64,000 bases of DNA from Achatina immaculata (lineage: Eukaryota; Mollusca; Gastropoda; Stylommatophora; Achatinidae), in assembly GCA_009760885.1 (NCBI GenBank), contig CM019713.1:28388927-28452926 (forward strand). Direction: 5' to 3'. Below the pieces are notes generated by a model. It saw nothing but the letters and a program-made list of their open reading frames with translations. It had not been told where the DNA came from and did not search any database. Positions 1-11,128 of this stretch are shown here, one piece after another. Numbering within the stretch: position 1 is the first letter of the stretch; each line of letters opens with the position of its first letter. Position numbers and translations under genes: made by a program.

Positions 1-167
1 GACTTTCTCTTCTTAACAAGTACTGATAAATTTATTGTCCTGTTTATTGTAGCCATCTTCTTCAGTAGTGCTCTAGTAGCCTTGCCCCTTTTATTTGTTT
101 AGCAGATGATTTTCCAGTCTTTCAGTTTGGCAGTTCTCCTCACGACTCAGTGCTTCTTTGTCTTCAG

Positions 168-517
168 ATGCTGAAGAGCGAGAAAGAGCAAAGCAATGTG
201 CCTCTGAAGGGGATACACAAAACAAAGATGATGACTCTCAGAGAAACTCAGTACAAAGATCACACTCTGCAGCATCTTCAGCAGCTGCACCGTCACCATC
301 TCCATCAACGTCCACTACAGCATCTTCACCATCTTCATCATCATCATCTTCTTCATCATCATCGTCGTCATCCATACTTCACAAACCCATACTCTCACCA
401 AAACCTTTTTTATCACACTTGAAGTCCTCCAAGCACTTGAACCAGGTCAGTTCCCAAAACAGTTCTGTGGATGCAATCTCCAAAACCACCTCTGCAGAGA
501 CTAGTAATCAAGAGTGA
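168..517 (+). CDS. Ser-rich terminal coding exon of an unidentified gene
   Basis: A pyrimidine-rich tract ends in TTCTTTGTCTTCAG at 154-167, a good 3' splice site, so 1-167 is read as intron. Read in the frame where the upstream exon supplies a G (phase 1), the exon encodes about 116 residues ending in TGA at 515-517. It opens with a charged stretch (AEERERAKQ), passes a Gln/Asn/Asp-rich stretch, then a Ser/Pro/Thr-rich low-complexity tract built on a TCA/TCT run at about 320-375, and ends SAETSNQE. There is no recognisable domain, so no function is assigned. A second frame (Leu/His-rich) is also open to 422 but stops earlier and is judged a shadow. The exon call rests on the acceptor, the length of the open frame and the UTR-like sequence that follows. 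Confidence 0.45.
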
Positions 518-997
518 TTCCTCCCTGTAACATGAGCAAACGTCAGTTTTAGAAAGACGCAGCCTCCAAGGTATAAATCCACTTTTGTTGGGTGTAGTGT
601 GATTCATTCTTTTTCCACCTGTGATTAGGAAGTCATTTATTTCATAATGTATTGTTTAGTGTGAAAATAGAAGCAGTAACCTTTTTTTCTTCTTTTGTGA
701 AAAAAAAAAAGACACTGCTTGATTCAAATATGTGGGTAGATATTTGACACTTAATGAGATGATATGTAGTAGTGTCGAAAGCATTAATTTTTATTTAGCT
801 CCATGTATAAACTATGTACAGAAATGAAGTCACATACATCTTGTGGATTGTTTGTAACATTTTATATAAAAGGTGAATGAATGACTTTCATATTTAGAGT
901 TAATAGTTTTTTGTTTTTTTTTTGTGCAAGCTTATGTATTAGTTCGAAGATATGCAGTGTTAATTTTTTTTTTTGAGGTGTTTCTTTTTGATAGAGC

Positions 998-1034
<37 letters not shown>

Positions 1035-1830
1035 TGTGTATGAGCATTTTATAATTAGAACTACTAACACTAACAAAACCTATTTCTGAGACAGGATTAT
1101 AAGAAAAAAAAAAAAACAAGACAAGAAAAGTATGAAAAAGTGTTGTGAAGAGCAAGTTCAGAAACTTTACTGAAAAGGGATGTAATTTTAGTATTTGAGA
1201 AGTCTAATAGCTTGCCCCTTATCAGAAGATACCACTAATCAGTTTAGTATTTTATATGTGTGCAGTGTCAAAAAGTTAACAAAACTATCCTGCTTGCTAA
1301 ACTTTGCATCACAGTACACACAGAAGAGAACTTCATTGACTCAGATTCCCAATATTGAAACTTATTGTGGCACATTAACAATCACTGGAGGAGAACATCT
1401 TTGTACATCATTGATGTTTTCAATTCAAACATTTCAAGTGATAATTATGTACATAAGTTGTTATTCTGTTACATTCAGTTTCCACAATTTTGCCATATTG
1501 TTATTTTATTATACACCAAATGCAAAAGAAAGAAACCTGTTGCATTCTGTGAATTTCATACATGCATATATATGTAATTTCTTTCAGTACCAGTTCTTTC
1601 TTGTTGCACTAAAATTTAAATTCCTTTACCTCTCTTTGAATCAAGTTTTTGTATTCTTTTCTTCATTCCTTCTTGGCACTTACTTCTCAGTAGATTCTTT
1701 ATTTTTTTCCTGTAGGAGATTTTAAAAAAATATTTGGAATTTTTTTTTTTCTGTATATAAAACTCTACAGAAAAAAATCTGATACATCACAAAGATAATG
1801 TGACTGAAATAAAAATATAAACTTTATGGA
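518..1830 (+). other. Probable 3' UTR with polyadenylation signal
   Basis: AT-rich sequence without long open frames follows the stop codon. A canonical AATAAA lies at 1808-1813, followed within 30 bases by a GT-rich stretch. A (GA)n run at about 1001-1031 and several poly-A/T runs lie inside. The end of the UTR is inferred. Confidence 0.35.
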
Positions 1831-1864
1831 AAGCAGATGTTGTTCTTGTAAGAATGTGTTCATT

Positions 1865-2560
1865 TTATGGTATTTTCCTTAGGTATTTGTTTTCAAAAGA
1901 GTCTAATTTGTTGTCTATTTCTTTAGTTGTTTTCCAGCTTTTGCATGTGTAAATGAGGATGGATATTACATTTGAATTGAATAGTCTTAACTTGATTTTT
2001 GTGCTTATTACTTTTGAATGCCATATGTTCTCAAGATTCTTAAAGATCGATGCTGCTTTTGCAATTCTAATTCTAACTTCCTTTCTGGTGTTACCATCCT
2101 GGTCTATGTAGCTGCCAAAGTATGCAAATTGATTGACTTCTTCAATATCTGTCCATTCTGTGTGTATTTTTCCGTTTTGATTAATGGGAAGGTTCATTAT
2201 TTTTATTTTATCCTTGTTAATTTCAAGTCCTATTTTGCTAGCCAGTGAAGACAGGATATCTGTTTTTTCTTTCATCAAATTCACGTTGTCACTGATAAGA
2301 GTTATGGAATCAGCAAAATCAAGATCTTCTAGTTAGGTCCCATGTACCCAATCAATGCCCATTTTACCTGTACAACATTCTTTTATTATGAAGTCTATGG
2401 CAATTCCAAAAAGCAAGGGGGATAATATTCATCCTTGCTTCACGCCTGTTTTAATCTGGAACCATTCGCTCATTCCTTCTGTTTTGACTGCACAAACATA
2501 TCCATTGTAGAGATCCTTATGATGTTAACAATTTTAGATGTATTCCATACAGTCTTAAAA
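1865..2560 (-). pseudogene. LINE-A reverse transcriptase fragment
   Basis: The minus strand encodes the middle and C-terminal part of a non-LTR reverse transcriptase. From 2560 downward it shows the block GVKQG...LSPLLF, then the active-site block DFADSI, then the thumb region with EEVNQFAYFGSYIDQDG and the STLIYxCKSW block. The reading frame is open from 2284 to the stop at 1865-1867 and carries stops upstream of 2284. The usual second catalytic Asp of the xADD box is Ser here. The copy breaks off at the residues KYLRKI, where the 29 kb copy continues into its C-terminal tail, so this copy is truncated at its 3' end. Confidence 0.8.
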
Positions 2561-2649
2561 TTCACTACAATGAATCTCTGTGTATGCTATACTGTCTACA
2601 TAATCAGAAATTAATGAAAATTGTACCAGTGCAGTCATTACTAATACTC

Positions 2650-2772
2650 TTGCTACCACAACTACTACTTCCACCACCACTACCATTACCATCACCACTA
2701 CTACTACCACCACTACTACTACCACCACTACTACTACTTCCACCACCACTACAACCACCACCACCACTACTA
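2650..2772. repeat. CTA/CCA trinucleotide tract
   Basis: Mixed (CTA)n and (CCA)n triplets, which give spurious Leu/Pro and Val frames. Confidence 0.9.
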
Positions 2773-2835
2773 CTCAATCACTTACTAATTTGTGTGCGAT
2801 TTTACCTCCCCTGCCAAATATCAATATATGAAATA

Positions 2836-3772
2836 TGAGGGCTGTTCCAAAATTCACGCCTGACTGGCTGGTAAAAGGGAAAAAGTCAAAAATGGAGAAA
2901 CAGATGTTATTACAATCAAAACTTACATACATAACTGTATTACTCTTTCACAGAGCTGTCACCTAAATTCAAGCACCTGTCACACCAAGGCATCAGCTTT
3001 TGCAATCCCTTGTTAAAGAACAGCACTAATAGCACATCCAGGCAGTTGTTTATTTCATGCATGAGCTCCTCTTTGTTTCTGAAGGTGCTGGGCAGCCAGT
3101 CAGTTTTGCTGAAGAGATGGCAACTGCTTGGCACAAAGTTGGAGCTACAAGAGCGATAGTTGAAGATCTCCCATTGAAGTGCTCCAGTAAAGCCATTGTG
3201 CAAGTAGCAGTGTGGGGCCATGCATTGTCTTGCTGGAGATTGCTACCCTTGGTAAACATTCTGCATGTTTTGTTTTGGATCAGGCTCTGAAGCTTTTTCA
3301 GCAATTCACAGTAAACCTGTGAGACTATTGTGGTCCCTGATGCCATGAATTCAGTTTTTAACACACAGCTTCAACAAGTTCATCAATCACAAGTCAGTGT
3401 CATCCATGTCCCTCCCTCATCATGCACATCTAAGTGTCTATCCCTGAAGTTCCTGCACTAATCCCTCACAGAATTGTCATTCATGATGTTATCATCCCAG
3501 ACGTGACACAATCATCAATAATAAATCTAAATTTTGGTGGTCTTCTTGCACAAAACAAATCACATCAAGGAACTCACAGCTGGCAGGATTGGCCATTATA
3601 GGGTCCATGTTTACTCAGTCACTACTTGTACACAACTGGATGAAATGGATTGTGGGTTAGGATTTAGAGAAATAGCATTTTGCTGGCTGCTTCAGGAAAT
3701 TTGTCTGTGTCGCTGTGCCAACCACTTTATTTTCACCAGCTTAATCAGAGCTTCATTTTGGAATTGCCCTTG
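2836..3772 (-). mobile_element. Mariner-like element, internally deleted
   Basis: The ends are imperfect inverted repeats: TGAGGGCTGTTCCAAAATTC at 2836 and, reversed, CAAGGGCAATTCCAAAATGA ending at 3772. Both are flanked by TA (2834-2835, 3773-3774), the target duplication of the Tc1/mariner superfamily. At about 935 bp it is shorter than a usual 1.3 kb mariner. The transposase remnant inside reads on the minus strand. Confidence 0.8.
2940..3540 (-). pseudogene. Mariner transposase remnant
   Basis: The minus strand shows mariner landmarks in order but in different frames. Near 3400-3480 is a helix-turn-helix part with CRNFRD and VHDEGG. Then EFMASGTTIVSQVYCELLKK, then LQQDNAWPHTA around the second catalytic Asp, then NKEELMHEI and the C-terminal CDRCLNLG. 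The segment between the HTH part and the EFMASG block, which should hold the first catalytic Asp, is missing. The frame changes near 3221, and the third-Asp block is not recognisable. It cannot encode an active enzyme. Confidence 0.8.
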
Positions 3773-3780
3773 TATACTTA

Positions 3781-4090
3781 TGCTGGAAAATATCTTATAT
3801 CTTATATCTTATATCTTATATCTTATATCTTATATCTTATATCCTTCCCTTGCCATTAAATGTCACATAGGGCTCGCAGAGTAGTTTGCCAATTTTTCCT
3901 GTCTTTAGCAAGTCTTTCAACCTCATCAAAGGATTTTATGCCTGTTAATTTGGCCTCTCTTAACAATGTCATCTTCATAGTTTCACACGGTCTGCCTCTT
4001 TTTCTTTGGCCTGTTGTGTTCCACTTGATAGCTTGTTTTTGGGATTCTCTGATCATTTCTTCTCACCAAGTGACCAACATATATTCATAC
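3781..4090 (-). mobile_element. LINE-A 3' end with heptamer tail
   Basis: The minus strand encodes the LINE-A C-terminus (NTTGQRKRGRPCET, then SFDEVERLAKDRKNW, ending RALCDI-stop). The stop is followed by the common 3' signature TTTAATGGCAAGGGAAGG. It ends in about eight tandem copies of the heptamer (AAGATAT on the minus strand, ATATCTT as written) at 3787-3845. The heptamer run is the 3' tail of this LINE family. Confidence 0.8.
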
Positions 4091-4343
4091 TGGAAGATTT
4101 ACATCACAAAAATTGCCCCATTTAATGAAAACATTTCTAAACCCTCAATTCGGACTAATGCTGAACTTGTTTTGAAAGTGAGTTTAAACTGAAAGTGAGT
4201 TTTTCATTATCAGTATTTATTGCATTTATTTATATATGTATGATTTGATATGGTTTTGTGTTGTCAGCTAATTATCCATCAACGATCAGAACATTTTTTT
4301 TTTTTGACTCTTCACTGGCAAATGCTGGCTTTAAAATAAAAAT

Positions 4344-4529
4344 AACAAAATTATGAAAGGAAACTGTAAGAGAATGTTGGTGACATACAAAGAACAAGAG
4401 CAATGAAATGTTGGCTATATTTTTCTGAATAAGAGTAACAAAATTATAAAAGGAAACTGTAAGAGAATACTGGTGACATACAAAAAACAAAAACAATGAA
4501 ACGTTGGCTATATTTTTCTGAAAAACTTT
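4344..4529. repeat. 93-bp tandem duplication
   Basis: Two adjacent copies beginning AACAAAATTAT (4344 and 4437) differ at few positions. No coding content is recognised. Confidence 0.85.
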
Positions 4530-4814
4530 TGATGTTATTATTGGCCATGTTTATTTATTTGAACATGCAAGAAGATACACAGAAGCTATTTAATGAAAAA
4601 TATGGAGTATGGCAATCTCAAATTATGAGAAAGTTACCATGGATGCTAATGTGCAAGTTCACCATCATGAATTTAATGAAATGTTGTGAAAATTTGCCAG
4701 AAGGGACTTTCGATATAATGGGATTTTTACCTTTCTCTTTGGAGAGTATAAGCCATGGAGAGGTCTATTCACTTGCACTTGTCCTAGGACCTAAGTACAT
4801 TAAAAGCTGTTTCC

Positions 4815-4820
4815 ATCATC

Positions 4821-4852
<32 letters not shown>

Positions 4853-4855
4853 TTC
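4815..4855. repeat. (CAT)n microsatellite
   Basis: Uninterrupted CAT triplets with one CAC. Confidence 0.9.
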
Positions 4856-5084
4856 CTTAACAGTTCTTCATTAACTGTGTTGGAGTCTTCCTTTCCCCCC
4901 TTTTGATCCAGTGACATAGATGAGAATCTAGGACAAATGAGTGCTATATTAAAACATTTTTAAGTAGAGGTGAGTTCTGTGTGAAAATCTGATAAGCTGT
5001 ATATTCTTATTTATACTTCTAGTGTTTATCTCATCTTTTTTTCTCATGTCATTCTCCACATAATACAATGTAGTATTATTATTA

Positions 5085-5455
5085 TATTTAAGGATATGGT
5101 GTTAGTGTTCATATTTTCTTTGACCTAATGGCACACTAGAGGGTGATGTTGCTAGCACCATGCCTGGCCTTAAAGGTCAAGGTATGAGGTGTGAACCAGC
5201 GTCATTTCACAGTCACACCATAAGTGTTCTGCTGGCCAGTCAGAAGCTGACCAGAAACTGCCGCTAGTGTCGCCATCAGCATGAACCCCATAACTGGTGC
5301 CATCATTCCTCTTCCTTCCCAGAGCACTAACCCTGATAACCATTTTTTTCTCTTGAGGTTGGGTGAACCCTTGGAGTTTCTGTGAGCCGTGGTCAAAACT
5401 GGGTCACCTGGTCAATGAGTGAGTGGCTAATCCACTGTGTTAATGCAGCTCACAT
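5085..5455 (-). mobile_element. SINE-like repeat with shared 3' tail
   Basis: On the minus strand this unit ends in GGTCAAAGAAAATATGAACA followed by CTAACACCAT. The same tail is found on the SINEs at 13655-13805 and 28673-28912. Its body (CGCCATCAGC and CTCTTCCTTCCCAGAG as written on +) recurs at 17598-18160. A weak tRNA-like start is seen near 5400-5455. It is interpreted as a SINE that shares a tail with two other SINEs. Confidence 0.6.
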
Positions 5456-5457
5456 GC

Positions 5458-5595
5458 CTGGTTGGCTGAGTGGTCAAGTGGTCAGTTTACTAATCCAGTG
5501 GTGCCGGGTTCAAGTCCCAGAAGTGGCATTTTTTTTCTGCTACAAATCCAAAAAAGCCCCAGGGGTCCTATTACTACTACTACTAATACTACTAT

Positions 5596-5627
<32 letters not shown>
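5458..5627 (+). mobile_element. tRNA-derived SINE head and triplet run
   Basis: TGGCTGAGTGGTCAAGTGG resembles a Pol III A box of a Leu/Ser-type tRNA, and GGGTTCAAGTCCC about 40 bases later resembles a B box. The acceptor and T stems do not pair well, so it is not a working tRNA gene. A T-run and a (TAC)n run at about 5571-5627 follow. Confidence 0.6.
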
Positions 5628-5640
5628 TCCTCTTGTGCCC

Positions 5641-5700
5641 TTTAAACATCACATAGGGCTTGTAAAGTGTTTCACCACTTTTTGATGATTTCGTTGCGAG
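5641..5700 (-). mobile_element. LINE-A 3' terminal scrap
   Basis: The minus strand carries AAGCCCTATGTGATGTTTAA, the LINE-A stop-codon region, and little upstream. The triplet run next to it replaces the usual heptamer tail. Confidence 0.55.
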
Positions 5701-5714
5701 TTTCCATAAGCTAA

Positions 5715-6110
5715 TTTTTTCCCCATCTAGAGTCACCTCTAGGTAGGTCCCAGGATAAGGTTGTTAGCCTTATGGCAAACTCCCGATACAGGAGGGTTTA
5801 GATCTCATGATGGAGGACCATTGGCGGGGATAAAGTTGTCCATAAGTTCATGAACAAATCTCCTAGTCCAAGGAGGAATCTCAACTGTGAGCTACCAGCC
5901 TCTAAAAATGAATGCCAATGAAATCTGGGAAGGTAAGTGCGGCCAAGCGTGACACTGGTGCCTGACACTTTACATCCCAAGCTTCAGAACTAGCTGGGTG
6001 TTCATTTCTACAGGTTGGTTCCTGGGTTGCTTCTGACTGGACTTGAATAACTGATTTCCACATTAGAATTGAGTGCACTAACCACTGCATCATTCAGGTG
6101 CTCCCTGCAT
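5715..6110 (-). mobile_element. tRNA-headed SINE, about 390 bp
   Basis: Reading the minus strand from about 6110, an A-box-like GATGCAGTGGTTAGTGCA and a B-box-like TTATTCAAGTCC lie about 35 bases apart. A body follows, ending in CCTTATCCTGGGACCTA, a CTCTAGATGGGG block and an A-run near 5715. The last 80 bases recur at 14275-14352, which shows that this is a dispersed family. Confidence 0.65.
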
Positions 6111-6149
6111 GTTATAATGTTATTTAATTTCTGTTATATAAGTAATATA

Positions 6150-6440
6150 GAAATGCAGATGAAGCCACTGACAACAATTATTGAGGAAAGACGCTGACGA
6201 TGGTTGGGACATGTGCTCCGAATGACTGACAACTCACTAACAAAAAATAGCACTAAGATGGACACCACAGGGGAACAGCAGTAAGGGTAGACCAAAAGAG
6301 ACATGGAGAAGAACAACAGAAAGGATGTTGAGCAATAGAGGGCTCACCTGGGCAAGAGCAGAAAAAAAGGCGAAGGACAGGCATTTGTGGAAAACCCTTG
6401 CGGAAGCCCCATGTGCCCTGGGCACTTAAGGTTCAGAGAG
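6150..6440 (+). pseudogene. LINE-C reverse transcriptase C-terminus
   Basis: The plus strand encodes the Arg/Trp-rich C-terminal tail typical of non-LTR elements: RRRWLGHVLRM, a TKRDMEK segment where RPKETW-type residues are expected, and a KTLAEAPCALGT-type end read across frame changes. It ends in TTAAGGTTCAGAGAGAGAGA. It has stops and frameshifts, and its 3' tail differs from LINE-A and LINE-B. Confidence 0.7.
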
Positions 6441-6777
6441 AGAGAGAGATATAAGTAATGCTTTTTTTCCAGTTTTTGCTCTCTTCACTTATCAAACATT
6501 TGAATAGTTCCTCTCACCTCTGTCTAGTTGTTGTTTTCGTGTTTTTTTTTTAAAATTAAAGATGTCCTTTTGAATCCATTTTATTTATAACTTTCCATGT
6601 CTGTTTTCTTTTATTTGGAAGAAATTTGTTCGACTTCCCGTGTTTTCTTATTGCTAAGTAAAATTTATAATAAAAGACAATTTAACTCACAAACTGATAA
6701 CAAACCTGAATAAATTCATTTTTCCTAACATAAACTGAGTAATAAAATTTGTTTTTTAATTAAACTTTGCCATACAT

Positions 6778-6990
6778 GACTGATATCAAATGGAACACAA
6801 CAGGCCGAAGAAAAAAGAGGTCAACCACGTGAAACTCTAAAGAGGACATTTTTAAGAGAAGCCAATTCAGTGGGCATAACATCGCTTGATGAGATTGAAA
6901 AACTCACCAAAGACAGGACATCTTGGCGAGCTACCATGGAGGCCCTTTGTGATGTTTAACGGCATGGGAGGATGTAAGATGTAAGATATA
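6778..6990 (+). pseudogene. LINE-A C-terminal fragment
   Basis: Homologous to 14362-14705 and 29500-29712. It carries the GRPRET...REANS...ITSLDEIEKL...ATMEALCDV end and the TTTAACGGCA signature, then GATGTAAGATGTAAGATATA. An A-run near 6812 shifts the frame. Confidence 0.75.
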
Positions 6991-9130
6991 TGACTGAGAC
7001 AGCAAAATTATCTGATACGTCTGTGACACAGTTGGAGGTGAGGGCAGAGTCAGCTGTCTTCAAGTTAAAATGTATGACTCATTATATGTCAACAAATTCT
7101 AAAAACCACCCATGATAAATAGATGATAGATTTGTATACATTTTATCACATTCTTCCATTTCTTTGGATCTCAAAATTCTTCAGTGATCTCACTGGAGGA
7201 TTTAGAAAACAGATAATATTTGACACGGGTAAGTGAAAGAGAACATTCTGACATGAAAGTTGAATTAATTTGTATTGATGTGAATATATGAAAATAAGAC
7301 TTATGAGTGATGCAGGCAGAAAGATGGCTGAATAATTCAACTCCTCTTTCACTTAGATCTTAAAAAATAAAATTTGGTTTTTTAAAAACAATAGAAACTG
7401 AAAGAAATTTTTTTTTATAAAAAAGAAGGCAACAGAGATATGATGTCCTAGCATCATTGCTTGTATTATCTAGGATTAATTTCACTTTTTTCAATTCTGC
7501 ACTTGAAAGTTGTGATGAAATATTTGACTTCTTTCTCTGTTTAGAAATTCTTTCTATGTGTTATTTTTAGTTGAAAGGCAAAAGGTACAGTGTCTAATTC
7601 TAACCAATGAAAGTAGAAGAAATAGTGATCATGATGTTTAATGATTTTCCCCATGTGATCATGCAATTTTTGTTCAGTTTTGTGTTCAGACTTGAAGAAT
7701 ATTGAATGCATACATTAGATGATCATAGTTTCAGTGATGTTGACATCTATGGCTTGCTGTAGCCCATACCAAACAAAAATCTAAATGTGTCTGCAAGTGG
7801 TATGCCCATGACATGTTTATAATGACAATTTTTGTTTATTATGTACTTTATTTTATGAAAGACAAAACTGTCATCTTCATTTGTTTTTCCTTTCTTGCTC
7901 TCTTCATTATGCGTTTGTATAAAATAAAAATCGTTCTCTTGTTTCTTAATTAATAACATACTAAAGTGTGGTAGATAGTTAAATAAATACTGCTGTAATT
8001 ATATTACAAAAGTATTACTAATTCAATATTCACAACAATATTTACATTATTGGAACACCCCACATACATGGACTGTGCAAAAAAAGAAAAACATGGATTG
8101 GATTTGTGACAATGGGAGGTGGTGCTCAAAAGAGATTGGACAAAAGGAAAGGGGAAAAAAAAAGGCTGCAGATATACTATGGCTGCACTGTCTGATTGTG
8201 TTTCAGCACAAAACCACTTGTTGTCATAATTAATTTGCTTTTGTTAAGATCTGGAGAATGGAACTTCAGCTAATTGTCTGTTATGGCACAAGTGAAAGAG
8301 GGGTGCGAAGAGGTGAGCACGGCATAGCTAATGTCATTTTTACTGTGGTCGGCAGCCACTGAAAAAAAAGCAAAAAGATGAGAAACACTGGTATAAAGGA
8401 GTGTTCATTTTTTTTTTCTTCCCTACAGAGATCATTTAAAACTACAGATTTATCTATGTCACAAAATCTGAGTTTGAAAAAGGAAGACAAGATATTTCCG
8501 CCTTTACTGCATTGAGAGATTAAGTCCATTAAAAAAATAACTTAAAAAAATTTCAAAAAAAAAAAAAATCAGATTGTCATACAAGTAGATATTTGGTAAC
8601 AAAATTCCTTTCCATTATGGAGATACTAGGATGCTATGACAGCCTGGAATAAACTACCCATGTATGGTGTATCTTTTGCCAATGTACATCAAGAAATCAC
8701 TGTGATAAAATTAAAGCTACCTACGAGATGAGACAAAAGTACATTAAAGATGGCTTGAGTGGGCATTGTCCATCAAAAGAATTATCCTTTGATCCATCAG
8801 GTTTGCACACAGCTCAGCTACAAGTGTGAAGTGATAGTTAGCATAGGAAGCATTATTTTATGCAATGATGTATGAGAAAATCAACAAAAATCTTTGAGAG
8901 GCACCCATCAAAGATGCTGTTTCATAACAGTTTTGAAGTATTTTTTCATTACCGGTATTTGTCATTTGGACTGACACTCATGCATGCAGTTTGTTTATAT
9001 TAATAAAAATTGTATTAAACAAAAAAACAGACATAAATCAGAACCAACAGACACATAAAAATATGCTTCAATATAAATGAGATCACAACTACAAAGATGT
9101 GGAAACAAAGTCAACGGTTATAAGGTGAAG
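6991..9130. other. No recognised feature
   Basis: AT-rich sequence with short open frames only. I see no splice-supported exon, RNA gene or element end here. Confidence 0.5.
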
Positions 9131-9149
9131 CTTCTTATGCCTACAACAT

Positions 9150-9560
9150 AAGACTGTGCCAGACAGAGTTGATCAACATGTTGTTCCATCTTGTATGATC
9201 CTTGTCACTGTATGATCCTTGTCATTGGCTGATCAGTCATATACTTTTCTTTCTCCATGCCATTTGCTCCATCCACTTCTTGTCTTCATTCTGTTGAATT
9301 TTCCAATGATTACCATGTTCTCTAACTTTGATTTCTTGACATGTCCAAAGATATTCTGACCATCTTTGTCCTGTCATTTTTACTAGTTTTTGTTGTTCTG
9401 AAATTTCATTGAGGACCTCTTCGTACTTTTTTTCCCACCTGTCTAAGGTATTTGTTGTATCTTTCTCCAAACACATCTAATTTGCTTCCAATTACTTTAT
9501 GCTTGTTAATTGTTCAAGTTTCACAATCGTATAGCAATACTGGCTTTATATACATAGAAT
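9150..9560 (-). pseudogene. Degenerate LINE C-terminus
   Basis: The minus strand shows LLYDCET (compare LLYGCETW of LINE RT thumbs), then about 80 residues open at 9237-9476 including RWEKKYEE and TGQRWSEYL, then a DHTRWNNMLIN-like end. The similarity is to the C-terminal style of RTE-like LINEs only, and the family is not assigned. Confidence 0.4.
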
Positions 9561-10407
9561 TTTTTTCACTATCTTTCAGTGAATACACAAATGTGCATTG
9601 TAGCAGTGAATAAATGTAGTAATGAAGAAGTGACTAAACTGTTAATGAACTGATTTCTTATGCCATGCAGTGGGTCCAGTTCTTGTATGCTCATACTTAA
9701 TTCAGCCAAACTGAAAAAAAAAATGTGTGATCGATACCCAATGTTTGGGATAAATTGAGTCTGAAATTGGTGAACATCTGCATTAAAGGTGAGTCACATA
9801 AAAACACATTGTCCAGGCAGTAAGGCAGTTTAGAAAGGAAGTTTACAGTGTGGGATTATGGGGCTGAATAAAAACATTACTGAAGCATAGTTTTCAATAT
9901 GTGTGATCACGCTTCTCTCTTGTGTTTGGTCTTTGATGTTTCCAATCAGGTCATTTGCATTCCCATTATACTTAATACACCTTCAGACATACTTTTCTCT
10001 GGCTACCCCTACCTTTCTTTTTTCCCCTTGAATTTTCCATGCTCATAACTATTACAGTGAGTCAAAAAATTCATCACATTTTTCAATACCATAATTTCTG
10101 TCAGTGTTCCCACCCCCACCACCCCCCTACACCCCAAGTCTTACAGCTGTACTGGCATTTGTAAGGTCATGCTGATGTCACATGTTGCATCATTCTGAAA
10201 ATTCTGATATGCATTTTACCCAATGAATCATGAGATAAGTGCTCAGCAGAAGGAAATATGGTGAACAGCAATGTTGTTGTTCATGTCCTCCTGAGACATT
10301 GTTGGAAGAAAGGGCTGAATGCCTCTGCAGCTGCCCATGACATTTGTGGCATGGAAGGGGAAGGAACAGTTGATGACAGCGCTGCAAAGAAGTGGTTCCA
10401 AAGGTTC

Positions 10408-10506
10408 AGGTCAGGGGACACCAATATCAAAGACAACCCCAGGTCAGGGGACACCATTATCAAAGACAAGCCCAGGTCAGGGGACACCATTATCAAAGAC
10501 AAGCCC
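10408..10506 (+). repeat. 33-bp in-frame triplication in transposase
   Basis: Three units start at 10408, 10441 and 10474 with AGGTCAGGGGACACC. Each encodes 11 residues (SGDTIIKDKPR type). Normal mariners carry this segment once, between the two helix-turn-helix motifs. The frame is kept. Confidence 0.95.
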
Positions 10507-11128
10507 AGGTCAGGATGGTCCTCAACCACCAGTGGTGAAGCCCTGCAAGAAGCTGTTGAAGGCAGTCCCAGTGTCAGTACTCAGTGCTTATCAGCCCAAC
10601 TGGACCCTTTTCAAAGCACTGTAGTTTGGCATTTGTACAAGCTCCACTTCAGCAACAAGCAGCCTTGACATGTCCCCCATGATCTCATTCCCCAGCAAGT
10701 GCAGAGATGTGGTAACATCTGATGCCAACTGTTGGCAAGCTCACATGACAAAAGGTTTCTATGCTGTATCATCACTAGGAATGAAAAGTGGATTCTCAGG
10801 CAGTACCCCAACACAGATACCCAATGGCTTCAACCAGGCCAGGTGATAGAGGTGATTGTCTGAAATGACCGGTTCAAGAAGAAGGTTAGGCATTGCATTT
10901 GGTGGAACTTCAAGGCTCCCTCCACTGGGAACTGGTTCCATTTTGGTGCTATCCAGATGGGAATCTGTATGCTGAGCAACTGAAGTGGGTGCATGATGTT
11001 CTGCACACCCAGTACCCAGCACTCGTCAACAGAAAGAGGGTACTTCTACAGCATGATAACATACCACTACACACTTCCAACATGGTCCTTGGAAACCCAT
11101 GGAACTGAAGGGAATCAAGGTCCAGCCC

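Noticed and set aside
150..422. Leu/His-rich frame over the first exon
   Set aside because: Shorter than the Ser-rich frame, starts at GTG before the splice acceptor, and is driven by the same triplet run.
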